Positions 15,438-22,270 of a stretch of 24,353 nt of DNA are shown here, piece after piece. Position 1 is the stretch's first letter, and every line of letters starts with the position of its first letter. The DNA is taken from contig JADGHI010000007.1 in the NCBI GenBank assembly GCA_019689515.1, forward strand, positions 1 through 24,353, read 5' to 3'. The DNA is from Acetobacteraceae bacterium (GTDB taxonomy: Bacteria; Pseudomonadota; Alphaproteobacteria; Acetobacterales; Acetobacteraceae). The translations under genes and the position numbers were made by a program. Below the pieces are notes generated by a model. That model was not told the DNA's origin. It did no database searches and saw only the letters and a list, made by a program, of their open reading frames with translations.

Positions 15438-16365
15438 TCACGACGCCTCAGGACCAGGCCGCCGCAGCATCGTCACCGCCTCCGCGGCCGCCCGGCCGTC
15501 GGGCTGCTCGAGGCGCAGCCTGTGCCGCCGGTGCGGCGCCGGCACCGCGCGCCGGCGGAGCACGCCGTCCACCGTGGCCAGCACCGCGTCGCGGCATTCG
15601 ATCTCCTGGACGAAGCTCGGCACCCAGTAGCGCACGACATAGACCAGGCCGTCGGGTTCGTAGGCGACGAGACGCGCATCGGGCGGGGGCTCCGCCAGGA
15701 TGCCGGGCGCCGTTGCGGCGGCCTCGGCGAGCAGGCGCTTCGCCTCCTCCGCGGGTAGCGCGTGATCGAGCGTGATGCGCAATTGCTGGCGGTATTGCGG
15801 GCGCGGCGCGCTGTAATTGGTGACGCGCTGCTGCGCGATCCGTCCGTTCGGCGTGACGACCTGCACCTTGTCGCGCGTCTCGATCCGCGTCGCGCGCCAG
15901 TTGATCTCCACCACCCGCCCGGCCAGGCCGCTCTCCAGCTCGATCCAGTCGCCGATGCGGTAGGTCCGCTCGAGGCCGAAGGCGATCCCGGCGAACACGT
16001 CGGTCATCACCCCACGCAGGGAGAAGCCGAGCACGGCGACGATGACGCCGGAGGTGGCCGCCGCACCGAGCACCGACCCCTCGAACACCAGCGCGATCGT
16101 CGCCAGCGCGGCAGCCGCGAAGGCGGAGGCGCCGACCAGGTCCTGCAGCAGCTTCGGCGACCGCCTCCGGCCGCCGCCACCGCCGGGAGGACCAGCGCAG
16201 CGCTGAAATACGCCGTGCTGCCAAGCAGTAGGCGGAGCACATGGAGCCCGTCCGCCTCTACGACGGGAGGGCCTAACAGGCGCGCGACCACGGCTGGCCG
16301 ATCAGCAGGCCCAGGCTCGCCAGCATCACCGCGAGGGGCAGGGCGATGCGGCGCAAACCCTTCAC
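15438..16365 (-). pseudogene. MscS-family mechanosensitive channel, frameshifted
   Basis: The C-terminal ~216 codons (15438-16088) are a clear MscS channel: ATSGVIVAVLGFSLRGVMTDVFAGIA, YRIGDWIE, VVEINWRATRIETRD and VVTPNGRI, covering the pore helix and beta domain. The N-terminus is spread over three frames. GTG 16365 begins KGLRRIALPLAVMLASLGLLIGQP and stops near 16273. A second frame carries VARLLGPPVVEADGLHVLRLLLGS and SAALVL (to ~16170). A third carries RSPKLLQDLVGASAFAAAALA, leading into the domain. So at least two frame changes separate pieces of one gene, and the TM segment before RSPKLL looks shortened. The GTG overlaps the phzF stop (GTGA). Unless these are sequencing errors, the channel is inactive or only its soluble part is made. 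Confidence 0.72.
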
Positions 16366-17279
16366 TGCTCCGGCACCCGCACCTGCCCGCGCATCACCGG
16401 CGCGCAGTGGCCCTTGATCCAGACCTGCACCGGCGCGCCGTCCAGCCGCTTGGCCGACACCTCGATGAGACCCGGGCGCCCCGTCGCCTCGCCTTGCGAC
16501 ACGGCCAGGGACAGCGCGACCTTCCGCGTCGGCGACGCGGCGAGCGTCGCAAGCAGGCCGGCCAGGGCGGCGTTCGCGCTGCCGGTCGCGGAGTCCTCGC
16601 CGATGCCGTGCAGCGGCGCGAAGGTCCGGGCGGACAGGCGCCTGTCGCCCGCGCCGTTCCGGACATAGAGGTGCAGCCCCTTCGCGAAGCCGAGCGGCAT
16701 GTGGACGGCGAACGCCTCCGCGCATGGCCGGGCCCGTGCCAGCGCCGTCATGTCGCGCAGCTCCGCCAGGACGAAGGGGACACCGACGGAGGCGACGACC
16801 GGAGCGTGGTGCTCGGTGCAGATGTCGGAGCAGGCGAGGCCGGCGCAGAGCGCGACCGCCTCCGGCGCCACCTCCGGCCCGAGCTCGAGCGGCAGCGGGG
16901 CGCGCACCGCGGCGCCGGTCAGCTTCGCCCCGTCGCGCATCAGTTCGACCAGGACAGGCCCGGCCTTCGCCTCGAACACCATCCGTAGACCGGCGGGCCG
17001 GCCATGCGCGCGGCCGAGCCGGCCGAGGACGAAGGCGGTGCCGACGCTCGGCTGGCCCGCGAAGGGAACCTCGCATCGCGGCGTGAAGACGCGGACCCGC
17101 GCCAGGCTGCCGCGGTCGTGCGGCGGCAATACATAGGCCGTGGCCGAGTAGCCGAACTCCGCCGCGATCGCCTGCATCTGCGCGCCCGTCAGGCCGGTGG
17201 CATCGGGCACGACGGCCACCTGATTGCCGGCGAAGGCGCGGTCGGTGAACACGTCGACCGTGTGGAACTCGACCTCCAT
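16362..17279 (-). CDS. PhzF-family isomerase/epimerase-like protein
   Basis: The 305-residue protein has the two-lobed PhzF fold: FHTVDVFTDRAFAGNQVAVV (5-24), RVFTPRCEVPFAGQPSVGTAFVLG (63-86) and, in the second lobe, GIGEDSATGSANAALAGLL. PhzF enzymes catalyse proton-transfer isomerisations, as in phenazine synthesis, but most members have no known substrate. The catalytic Glu (Glu45 of PhzF, in L-S-E-S-T-F-V) aligns with Ala46 in Y-S-A-T-A-Y-V here, so ordinary PhzF catalysis is doubtful. ATG 17279 was chosen for the family N-terminus and the purine-rich GGGAGG upstream. Its stop overlaps the start of the broken mscS gene. Confidence 0.88.
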   Translation of the reverse strand: MEVEFHTVDVFTDRAFAGNQVAVVPDATGLTGAQMQAIAAEFGYSATAYVLPPHDRGSLARVRVFTPRCEVPFAGQPSVGTAFVLGRLGRAHGRPAGLRMVFEAKAGPVLVELMRDGAKLTGAAVRAPLPLELGPEVAPEAVALCAGLACSDICTEHHAPVVASVGVPFVLAELRDMTALARARPCAEAFAVHMPLGFAKGLHLYVRNGAGDRRLSARTFAPLHGIGEDSATGSANAALAGLLATLAASPTRKVALSLAVSQGEATGRPGLIEVSAKRLDGAPVQVWIKGHCAPVMRGQVRVPEQ

Positions 17280-17418
17280 TGCCTCCCCACCTCCCTCCCT
17301 GGTTTCCGTTTGCCCCGGGCGCGGCTTTCGCCTGCTGCCCCGGACCGCTCGATGAACACTCGCCCCGTCTCGCCCGGACCTCGTCGGCACTCCGGCGGAC
17401 CGGCACGGAGAGGCCGCG

Positions 17419-17871
17419 TCAGCCCTCGGCCTCGAAGGGCCGGGGCGACACCCGCAGCACCGTCAGGCGCCGCTCGCGCCCGTCCTGGGTCGGCCACAGG
17501 ATGGATTGCCCGGCGGCGAGGCCGAGGAGCCCGGCGCCGACCAGGGTGAGGACCGAGATCCGGCCCTGCGCGATGTCGGCCTCGTTCGGGTAGACGATCT
17601 GCACCCGGCGCGTCGCGCCCGTGGCCTCGTCGCGGTACTCCACATGCGAATACATGGCGACGACGTCCGGCGGCACCTTCTCGGGCGGCACGAGCTGCGC
17701 ACGGCCGATCTCCTCGAGCAAGAGTGCGGAGACCTCGGGGTTCCGTTGCGCCGCAGCGACCGCCAGGCCCGACAGGCGCTCCTCGTCGGCAGTCGAGAGA
17801 ATCAGCGCCGGATCGCCTGCGGCGGTCACGGCCCGATGCTGTTGCTTCTTCTTCATCTTCAATGCGTTCAT
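17419..17871 (-). CDS. rnk: Rnk, nucleoside diphosphate kinase regulator (GreA/GreB family)
   Basis: The 150-residue protein follows E. coli Rnk closely in layout: ILSTADEERLSGLAVAAAQR, LLLEEIGRAQLVPPEKVPPDVVAMYSHVEYR, TRRVQIVYPNEADIAQGRISVLTLVGAGLLGLAAGQSI and a last LTVLRV strand. Rnk has a short N-terminal coiled coil and a GreA-like C-domain, and binds RNA polymerase; it was named for an effect on nucleoside diphosphate kinase levels. ATG 17871 has an AAGGA immediately upstream and a lysine-rich N-terminus. It is one of four related genes in this region; the upstream neighbour is zinc-ribbon copy B, on the same strand 178 bases away. Identity as a Rnk-family protein is firm; whether it is the main cellular Rnk is inferred from its completeness. 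Confidence 0.87.
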   Translation of the reverse strand: MNALKMKKKQQHRAVTAAGDPALILSTADEERLSGLAVAAAQRNPEVSALLLEEIGRAQLVPPEKVPPDVVAMYSHVEYRDEATGATRRVQIVYPNEADIAQGRISVLTLVGAGLLGLAAGQSILWPTQDGRERRLTVLRVSPRPFEAEG

Positions 17872-17945
17872 GTCCTTGTTTCTCTCTGATCTGCGCGGAT
17901 ATGCGCTTGGTTGCTGAGGATGTTGGGGCCTGGTAGGTGGTGGAA

Positions 17946-17961
17946 GGCCCGATGACGGGCC
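17946..17961 (-). other. leader hairpin upstream of rnk
   Basis: GGCCCG (17946-17951) and CGGGCC (17956-17961) form a 6-bp stem with loop ATGA, 75 bases upstream of the rnk start. Just before it on the minus strand is CTCTAGC, resembling the TAG box of elements A and B. Confidence 0.35.
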
Positions 17962-17981
17962 GGCGACGCGCCGTAGCTAGA

Positions 17982-18004
17982 GCCCTGACCGGATTTCGCA
18001 GGGC
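17982..18004 (-). terminator. hairpin after zinc-ribbon gene B
   Basis: GCCCTG (17982-17987) and CAGGGC (17999-18004) form a 6-bp stem with an 11-base loop, 45 bases beyond the stop of the minus-strand gene at 18050. It may end that transcript, or overlap the rnk promoter region. Confidence 0.3.
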
Positions 18005-18049
18005 ACCGTCTCCCCGGCGCGGTCCGCCCGGTGGTGGTGAAGGACGGCG

Positions 18050-18691
18050 CTAGGCCAGCCCGCGCCGGTCCGCCTGGGCCGCGTGCGCGGCGATGGATCC
18101 GGAAGGCCCGGCGCCCCCCGCACCGCCGCCACGGACCACCGCGGCGGCAGCCTCCGCTGCCTCCGGCTGGTAGGCGACCGAGAGGAGGTGCAGGGTTTCC
18201 CCGACGCTCCCGTCCTCGCCGGCCACCGGGACCACCGCACCGACCGCATGGCCGAGCAGCGCCAGGCCCCGGGGCGTCGTCACCGGCAGCGTCCATCCCG
18301 CCGCGGAAGTGCGTGTCGGGAGGACGAGCACGCGTGCCTCCGGCGGACCACCATCCGCCGAGAAGACGACGCGCGAGCCCAGCGTGGCGACGTCCGCGCC
18401 GATCGCGTCGGCGCGCACGACCCGGCAGCGGTCGAGCTTGCGGAGCAGCGCGGCCGAGATCGGATCGTCCGGCCGCAGCCGTAGCCGCGCGAGCCGCTCC
18501 AGCGCCGCGAAGTCGCGCACCGACAGCACGGGGCGACGCGCGTCGTCCTCCTCGGCACCGGCGTCGGGGACCTCCGGCCACCCCTCGCCCGCATGGGCAG
18601 CGGCAGCCGCGGAGGCGCATCCGTAGCAGGTGCTCAACCGGGCGGCGAAGGCGCCGCCGCAATCGGAACAGATCGAAACCTCAAGGGTCAC
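18050..18691 (-). CDS. zinc-ribbon + Rnk/GreA-C-domain protein (copy B)
   Basis: The 213-residue protein is a paralogue of the gene at 14463-15161. The zinc ribbon has the same positions, C8-x2-C11-x10-C22-x2-C25, followed by an acidic linker (GAEEDDARR). The Rnk-like domain includes LSVRDFAALERLARLRL, DRCRVVRADAIGADVATLGSRVVF, EARVLVLP, TPRGLALLGHAVG and LLSVAYQPE. The C-terminus is Ala/Gly-rich. Start GTG 18691 is set by GGAGG eight bases upstream (18700-18704); the open frame to 18760 carries no family sequence. Likely an RNA polymerase-binding regulator. Zinc binding and polymerase binding are inferred from motif and family. The conserved element B lies about 95 bases upstream. Confidence 0.8.
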   Translation of the reverse strand: MTLEVSICSDCGGAFAARLSTCYGCASAAAAAHAGEGWPEVPDAGAEEDDARRPVLSVRDFAALERLARLRLRPDDPISAALLRKLDRCRVVRADAIGADVATLGSRVVFSADGGPPEARVLVLPTRTSAAGWTLPVTTPRGLALLGHAVGAVVPVAGEDGSVGETLHLLSVAYQPEAAEAAAAVVRGGGAGGAGPSGSIAAHAAQADRRGLA

Positions 18692-18784
18692 GAGCCTTTC
18701 CTCCAGGCACGGCGAACGCCGCCACGCTCCGCAGCGCGGAGCCTGGCTTCGGCGCATCACTCACTTCGGGTCTGGTGCTGGAGA

Positions 18785-18866
18785 GTGTCCCCGGGCCGGA
18801 CGCCCAGCGGATCGGCGCGCGCGATCGGGCCCGGGGCTAAAAGCCTGCGAGCAAAGTTCCCGCGTG
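18785..18866 (-). promoter_or_regulatory. conserved upstream element B (promoter-like boxes + hairpin)
   Basis: On the minus strand it reads CACGCGGGAA, then CTTTGCTCGCAGGC, then TTTTAGCCCCGGGC, and ends GCCCGGGGACAC, matching element A box for box with the same GGGAA-17-TAG spacing. The stem CCCCGGGCC (18789-18797) / GGCCCGGGG (18828-18836) is 9 bp. The loop between the arms differs from element A in sequence and length. GGGAAC resembles the -35 of ECF-type promoters, such as the GGAAC of alphaproteobacterial EcfG, but the -10 does not match GTT. It is 94 bases upstream of the GTG at 18691. Confidence 0.6.
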
Positions 18867-18873
18867 ACGCGGG
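18859..18873. promoter_or_regulatory. perfect palindrome over the -35-like box of element B
   Basis: CCCGCGTGACGCGGG is a perfect 7-1-7 inverted repeat overlapping the CACGCGGGAA box. Element A keeps only one half. It looks like a dimeric repressor or activator site. Confidence 0.4.
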
Positions 18874-18963
18874 TAATGGATCACGCGCTGCCTCATGACG
18901 GTTTTTTACATGGGGTCGGTCCCTGGGCGGGTCAATGCCTCCAGGACCGCACCGGCCATCCGG

Positions 18964-18996
18964 GACGGCACGGTCCCTCAAGGCGCGCGTGCCGTC
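18964..18996 (-). terminator. hairpin after the flavoprotein gene
   Basis: GACGGCACG (18964-18972) and CGTGCCGTC (18988-18996) form a perfect 9-bp stem with a 15-base loop, 39 bases beyond the flavoprotein stop on the minus strand. No T-run. Confidence 0.4.
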
Positions 18997-19034
18997 AGAT
19001 CCGCCCGAGGGAAAGCCGCGCCGCGGGCCCTGCC

Positions 19035-20399
19035 CTATGCGCCCGCGCAAGCCGTGCCGGCGGCGAAGCCCAGCGCGAAGGACTGCGCCAGCCCGTTGCC
19101 CGGGATGTAGCCCGCCGCGCCGCGGCCCGAGACGCCGCAAGCCACACCGCCGGCTGCGTACAAGCCCGGAATCACGCCATCCTTCGCCGCGCGCAGCACC
19201 CGCGCCGCGCCGTCCACGCGCACTCCGCCCTGGGTGTGGGCGAGACCGCCGGTGACTGCCGCGGCGTAGAGCGGCGGCTCAAGTGTGCCGGCGAAGCGGC
19301 GCCGGCCGAGCCGGTCCGGCCCGCCGGAAGCCACGGCGGCCGCATACTCGGCGAGCGTCGCCGCCAGCGCCGCCGCCGGCAGGCCGAACCGCGCAGCCAG
19401 GTCGGCCGGCGTGTCGAAGCGCTCGACCGCGCCGGCGGCCACCGCGGCGCGGAACGGCCCGCCCTGCAGGGCCGCGCGGTGCGCCGCCTCGTGCCAGATC
19501 TCCACCGCCATGCCTCCGGGCTGGGCGAGGATGTGCGCGGTCAGCTCGCTCGGGCCCATGTCCTCGCGCGCGAAGCGCTCGCCCGCGCGGTTGACCAGGA
19601 TCGCGCCGAGCGCCGGCAGCGCCGCGCCGAGCCGCGCCTTCCCGCCGAGGCAGACATGGGGCTGGCCCTGATAGGCGTCCATGCAGTCGAGCGCGGCGCC
19701 GAGCGCCTCGGCCCAGAGGATCGCACGCCCGTCGGAGAGCGGCGAGCCGATGTGCAGCGCCCCCACGGCCTCGGGGATGAAGCGCGCGAGCATCGCCGGC
19801 GCACCGCCGAAGCCGCCGCAGGCGAGCACCACATGCGGCGCGGCCAGTGTCGAGCGGCGCCCCGCGGCGGAGACCTCGACCCCGCGCACCGCCGCGCCAT
19901 CCGAGTCCACGACCAAGCCCACCACCTCGGTCCCGTCGCGCCAGGCGATGCGCGGATGCGCGCGCGCGGCCTCCCGCAGCAGCGCGCAGAGCTCCGCGCC
20001 GGATTCCGCGGGGGTCGCGTGCAGCCGCGGCGCGGACTGTCCTGGCCAGGCGGAGGCGGTGTGCAGGTGCAGCGGCAGCCCGACGGTGTCGGCGAGGAAG
20101 TGCAGCGCCTCCGCCGCGCGGCGCGTGACGGTGTCGAGCAGCACCGGGTCGATGATGCCCTCGCCCGCCTTGGCGCGGAGGTCGGCGGCGAAGCGCGCCG
20201 GGTCGTCGGCCACGCCGGCCTCGGCCTGCCAGCGCGTCCCGGCGGCCGCGACCAGCCCGCCGGAGATGGCGAGGTTGCAGGGCGTGGACGCGTCGCGCTC
20301 GATCAGCGCGACCCGCGCCCCGCCCGAGGCGGCGCGAAGCGCGGCGACCAGCCCCGCGGCTCCGGCGCCGACAACGATTGCGTCGAATTCCCGATCCAT
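19035..20399 (-). CDS. FAD-dependent oxidoreductase, fumarate reductase/tricarballylate dehydrogenase type
   Basis: The 454-residue protein is in the FAD_binding_2 family. The N-terminal FAD motif is G-A-G-A-A-G (11-16) with Glu34 (ALIERD) to bind the ribose. NLAISGGLV near residue 60, VVLACGGFGG in the middle, GGLAHTQGGVRVD and GLYAAGGVACGVSGRGAAGYIPGNGLAQSFALG at the C-terminus are typical of succinate dehydrogenase/fumarate reductase flavoproteins and of TcuA. ATG 20399 fits the family N-terminus. There is no Tat signal or iron-sulfur partner, so it is probably soluble. It is divergent from a Bug-type receptor, which suggests joint use of a di- or tricarboxylate, or a 3-oxosteroid-like substrate; this is inference. 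Confidence 0.88.
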   Translation of the reverse strand: MDREFDAIVVGAGAAGLVAALRAASGGARVALIERDASTPCNLAISGGLVAAAGTRWQAEAGVADDPARFAADLRAKAGEGIIDPVLLDTVTRRAAEALHFLADTVGLPLHLHTASAWPGQSAPRLHATPAESGAELCALLREAARAHPRIAWRDGTEVVGLVVDSDGAAVRGVEVSAAGRRSTLAAPHVVLACGGFGGAPAMLARFIPEAVGALHIGSPLSDGRAILWAEALGAALDCMDAYQGQPHVCLGGKARLGAALPALGAILVNRAGERFAREDMGPSELTAHILAQPGGMAVEIWHEAAHRAALQGGPFRAAVAAGAVERFDTPADLAARFGLPAAALAATLAEYAAAVASGGPDRLGRRRFAGTLEPPLYAAAVTGGLAHTQGGVRVDGAARVLRAAKDGVIPGLYAAGGVACGVSGRGAAGYIPGNGLAQSFALGFAAGTACAGA

Positions 20400-20485
20400 T
20401 GGACAAGCATCGCCGGCCTCGACGCCGCGAGCAATCCGGGCGGGTGCCGGCATACGCGACAGGCGGTCGGCCGAGCAGTCCGTGA

Positions 20486-20514
20486 TTGACAGACAGCCTT
20501 GGCCATGGCGTCAG
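20486..20514 (+). promoter_or_regulatory. possible promoter of the Bug receptor gene
   Basis: An exact TTGACA (20486-20491) lies 60 bases upstream of the Bug start in the divergent gap. The hexamer 17 bases on, CGTCAG (20509-20514), is a poor -10, so the call is tentative. Confidence 0.3.
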
Positions 20515-20550
20515 CCTTTTCGCTGCACCGCCGAAGGGAGACTCAGGGCA

Positions 20551-21540
20551 ATGCACCGCCGCCGCCAGACGCTGTTCAACGGCCTAGCCGCCGCCATGCT
20601 CGCTGCGAGTGTCCCCATCCCGGCGCCCGCCCGCGCCCAGGCGCCCTGGCCGGAGCGGCCGCTGCGCTTCGTCAACCCCTTCGCCGCGGGCTCCGCGGTC
20701 GATGTCGTGGCGCGGCTGATCGCGCAGGACCTGACCGAGCGCCTGGGCCAGCAATTCCTGGTCGAGAACCGCACCGGCGCCTCCGGCAACATCGGCACCG
20801 AGGCGGTCGCGCGCGCCCGGCCGGACGGCCTGACGATCCTGGTCGGGTCGTCGGGCTCGATGGGCATCAACCCCTCGCTGTTCCGCAGCCTGCCTTACGA
20901 CGCGCTGCGCGACTTCGTCCCTGTCACGCACGCCGTCTCCTTCCCGCAGGCGGTGTTGGTGAACCCGTCGCTCGGGGTGCGCACGCTGGCGGAGCTGATC
21001 GCGCGGGCGAAGGCCGAGCCGGGGCGGCTGAACTACGGCTCCTCCGGCAGCGGCAGCACGGCCCATCTCGCCGTCGAGCTGATCCGCGCCGCGGCGGGAA
21101 TCGAAATGGTGCACATCCCCTTCCGCGGCGGCTCCCCGGCGGTGCAGGCGCTGATCGCTGACCAGGTGCAGGTCGCGGTGGAGGGGCTGCCCTCGCTTCC
21201 CGGCCTCATCGCCGATGGCCGCGTGCGCCCGATCGCCGTCACCTCGGCCGCGCGCTCGCCGATGCTGCCCGATGTGCCGGCGGTGTCGGAGACAATCCCG
21301 GGCTTCGACGCCGCGGCCTGGGTGATCTACTTCGCCCCCGCCGGCACGCCCGCGCCCTTCGTCGAGCGGCTGGCCACGGAGATCGCCACCTCGCTGCGGC
21401 AGCCCCAGGTGCGCCGCCGGTTGGAGGAGATCGGCGCCACGATCCACGGCACGCCGCCGGCGGAGACCGCCGCCTTCCACCGCCACGAACTGGAGAAGTG
21501 GCGCCGGGCCGTGGAGATCTCCGGCGCGCGGGTGGAGTGA
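20551..21540 (+). CDS. Bug/TctC-family tripartite tricarboxylate receptor
   Basis: The 329-residue protein is a periplasmic receptor of the Bug family. It has a signal peptide (MHRRRQTLFNGLAAAMLAASV, cut near ARA-Q at 28-30), then WPERPLRFVNPFAAGSAVDVVAR, ENRTGASGNIGTEAVARARPDG, and KAEPGRLNYGSSGSGSTAHLAVEL, which are standard Bug blocks. Bug proteins bind organic acids or amides and may deliver them to TctAB membrane proteins; no tctAB genes are present here, as is common for Bug genes. ATG 20551 has AAGGGAG at 20534-20540. Divergent from the flavoprotein by 151 bases, suggesting shared control and a shared substrate pathway. Confidence 0.93.
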   Translation: MHRRRQTLFNGLAAAMLAASVPIPAPARAQAPWPERPLRFVNPFAAGSAVDVVARLIAQDLTERLGQQFLVENRTGASGNIGTEAVARARPDGLTILVGSSGSMGINPSLFRSLPYDALRDFVPVTHAVSFPQAVLVNPSLGVRTLAELIARAKAEPGRLNYGSSGSGSTAHLAVELIRAAAGIEMVHIPFRGGSPAVQALIADQVQVAVEGLPSLPGLIADGRVRPIAVTSAARSPMLPDVPAVSETIPGFDAAAWVIYFAPAGTPAPFVERLATEIATSLRQPQVRRRLEEIGATIHGTPPAETAAFHRHELEKWRRAVEISGARVE

Positions 21541-21863
21541 AGGGGCGCCACGGGGCAAGATTTCGCGGACGAACGGGGCGAGCGGACGCAGGCTGCCGAT
21601 GCGCGGCACAGCGGCAATGTCGGCGACGGGCGTGACCTGGCCAGCGGACCATATCGTCATCGCCGCTCCGCTCCGAATGCCGAAGCCCGCATGCAGGCGA
21701 GGCGGGAAAGGGAGTGACGGTGCGCACCTGACCTCGCGCACAAAGCGAAGCGCGCCGCCCATCGTGATACGACTGCCCGGATGGTGCCCGATCCGTCGGG
21801 CAGGAGTGGTCCCGGTGCAGACTGTTGCCTGCTCGGAAAGGCCTGGATTTGCGTGGTTTTCGT
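21541..21863. other. non-coding gap before tRNA-Met
   Basis: Lies between the Bug gene and the 3' end of the minus-strand tRNA. Open frames are present on both strands but none resembles a protein family or has a convincing start. No structured element was recognised. Confidence 0.45.
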
Positions 21864-21940
21864 TGGTAGCGGCGGGCAGACTTGAACTGCCGACCCCGGC
21901 ATTATGAGTGCCGTGCTCTAACCAGCTGAGCTACGCCGCC
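21864..21940 (-). tRNA. tRNA-Met (CAT), elongator type
   Basis: The minus strand folds into a full cloverleaf: acceptor GGCGGCG/CGCCGCT, D-arm GCTC...GAGC, anticodon stem CGGCA/TGCCG with loop CTCATAA (anticodon CAT, complement of 21904-21906), a 5-base variable loop, T-arm GGCAG-TTCAAGT-CTGCC, discriminator A and an encoded CCA (21864-21866). Pair 1-72 is G-U, unlike the unpaired C-A of initiator tRNA, so it is an elongator-type tRNA. The CAT anticodon could also belong to a lysidine-modified tRNA-Ile2, but the loop and arms fit tRNA-Met better. Confidence 0.93.
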
Positions 21941-21994
21941 AATGGAACCGGGATGCGGGAGTTAGGCCCCGCTCCCGCCGCTGTCAACCAACCA

Positions 21995-22270
21995 TCACGC
22001 CACCGCGCGCCGCGGTGCTTGTGCGCCCGCCTCCGCCGCGCGGATGGAGCCGCCGCCGAGCGCCCGATCGCCGTCGTAGAGCACCACCGCCTGTCCCGGC
22101 GCGGCGATCCCGGGCGCCTCCAGCGCCAGGCGCGGCAGGGCGGTGGCGGCGTCCCAGTGCGCCACCGCCGGCTGGGCCCCCCCCGCGCGCAGCTTCACCG
22201 TGCAGGCGAACGGCGCCTCCGGCGGCGCAACCAGCCAGTTCGCCTTGCCGGCCCCGGCGCCAGCGACCCA
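21995..22270 (-). pseudogene. mnmA: 5'-deleted remnant of mnmA (tRNA 2-thiouridylase)
   Basis: About 90 codons match only the C-terminal beta-barrel of MnmA: GKANWL, PFACTVKLR, then APGQAVVLYDGDRALGGGSI, ending 19 residues later. Full MnmA is ~360-400 residues with an SGGVDSS PP-loop and two catalytic cysteines; none of these appears upstream in any minus-strand frame. The open frame extends to 22348 but without family sequence. Full MnmA thiolates U34 of Glu, Gln and Lys tRNAs, so an intact copy must exist elsewhere or the function is lost. It sits 55 bases upstream of the tRNA-Met on the same strand. Confidence 0.7.

Larger units (their letters stand above)
18692..19034 (-). other. non-coding gap holding element B and a terminator-like hairpin
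   Basis: This 343-base gap between the flavoprotein stop and zinc-ribbon gene B contains element B (18785-18866), the palindrome at 18859-18873 and the hairpin at 18964-18996. I see no gene; the six-T run near 18902 is isolated. Confidence 0.55.
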
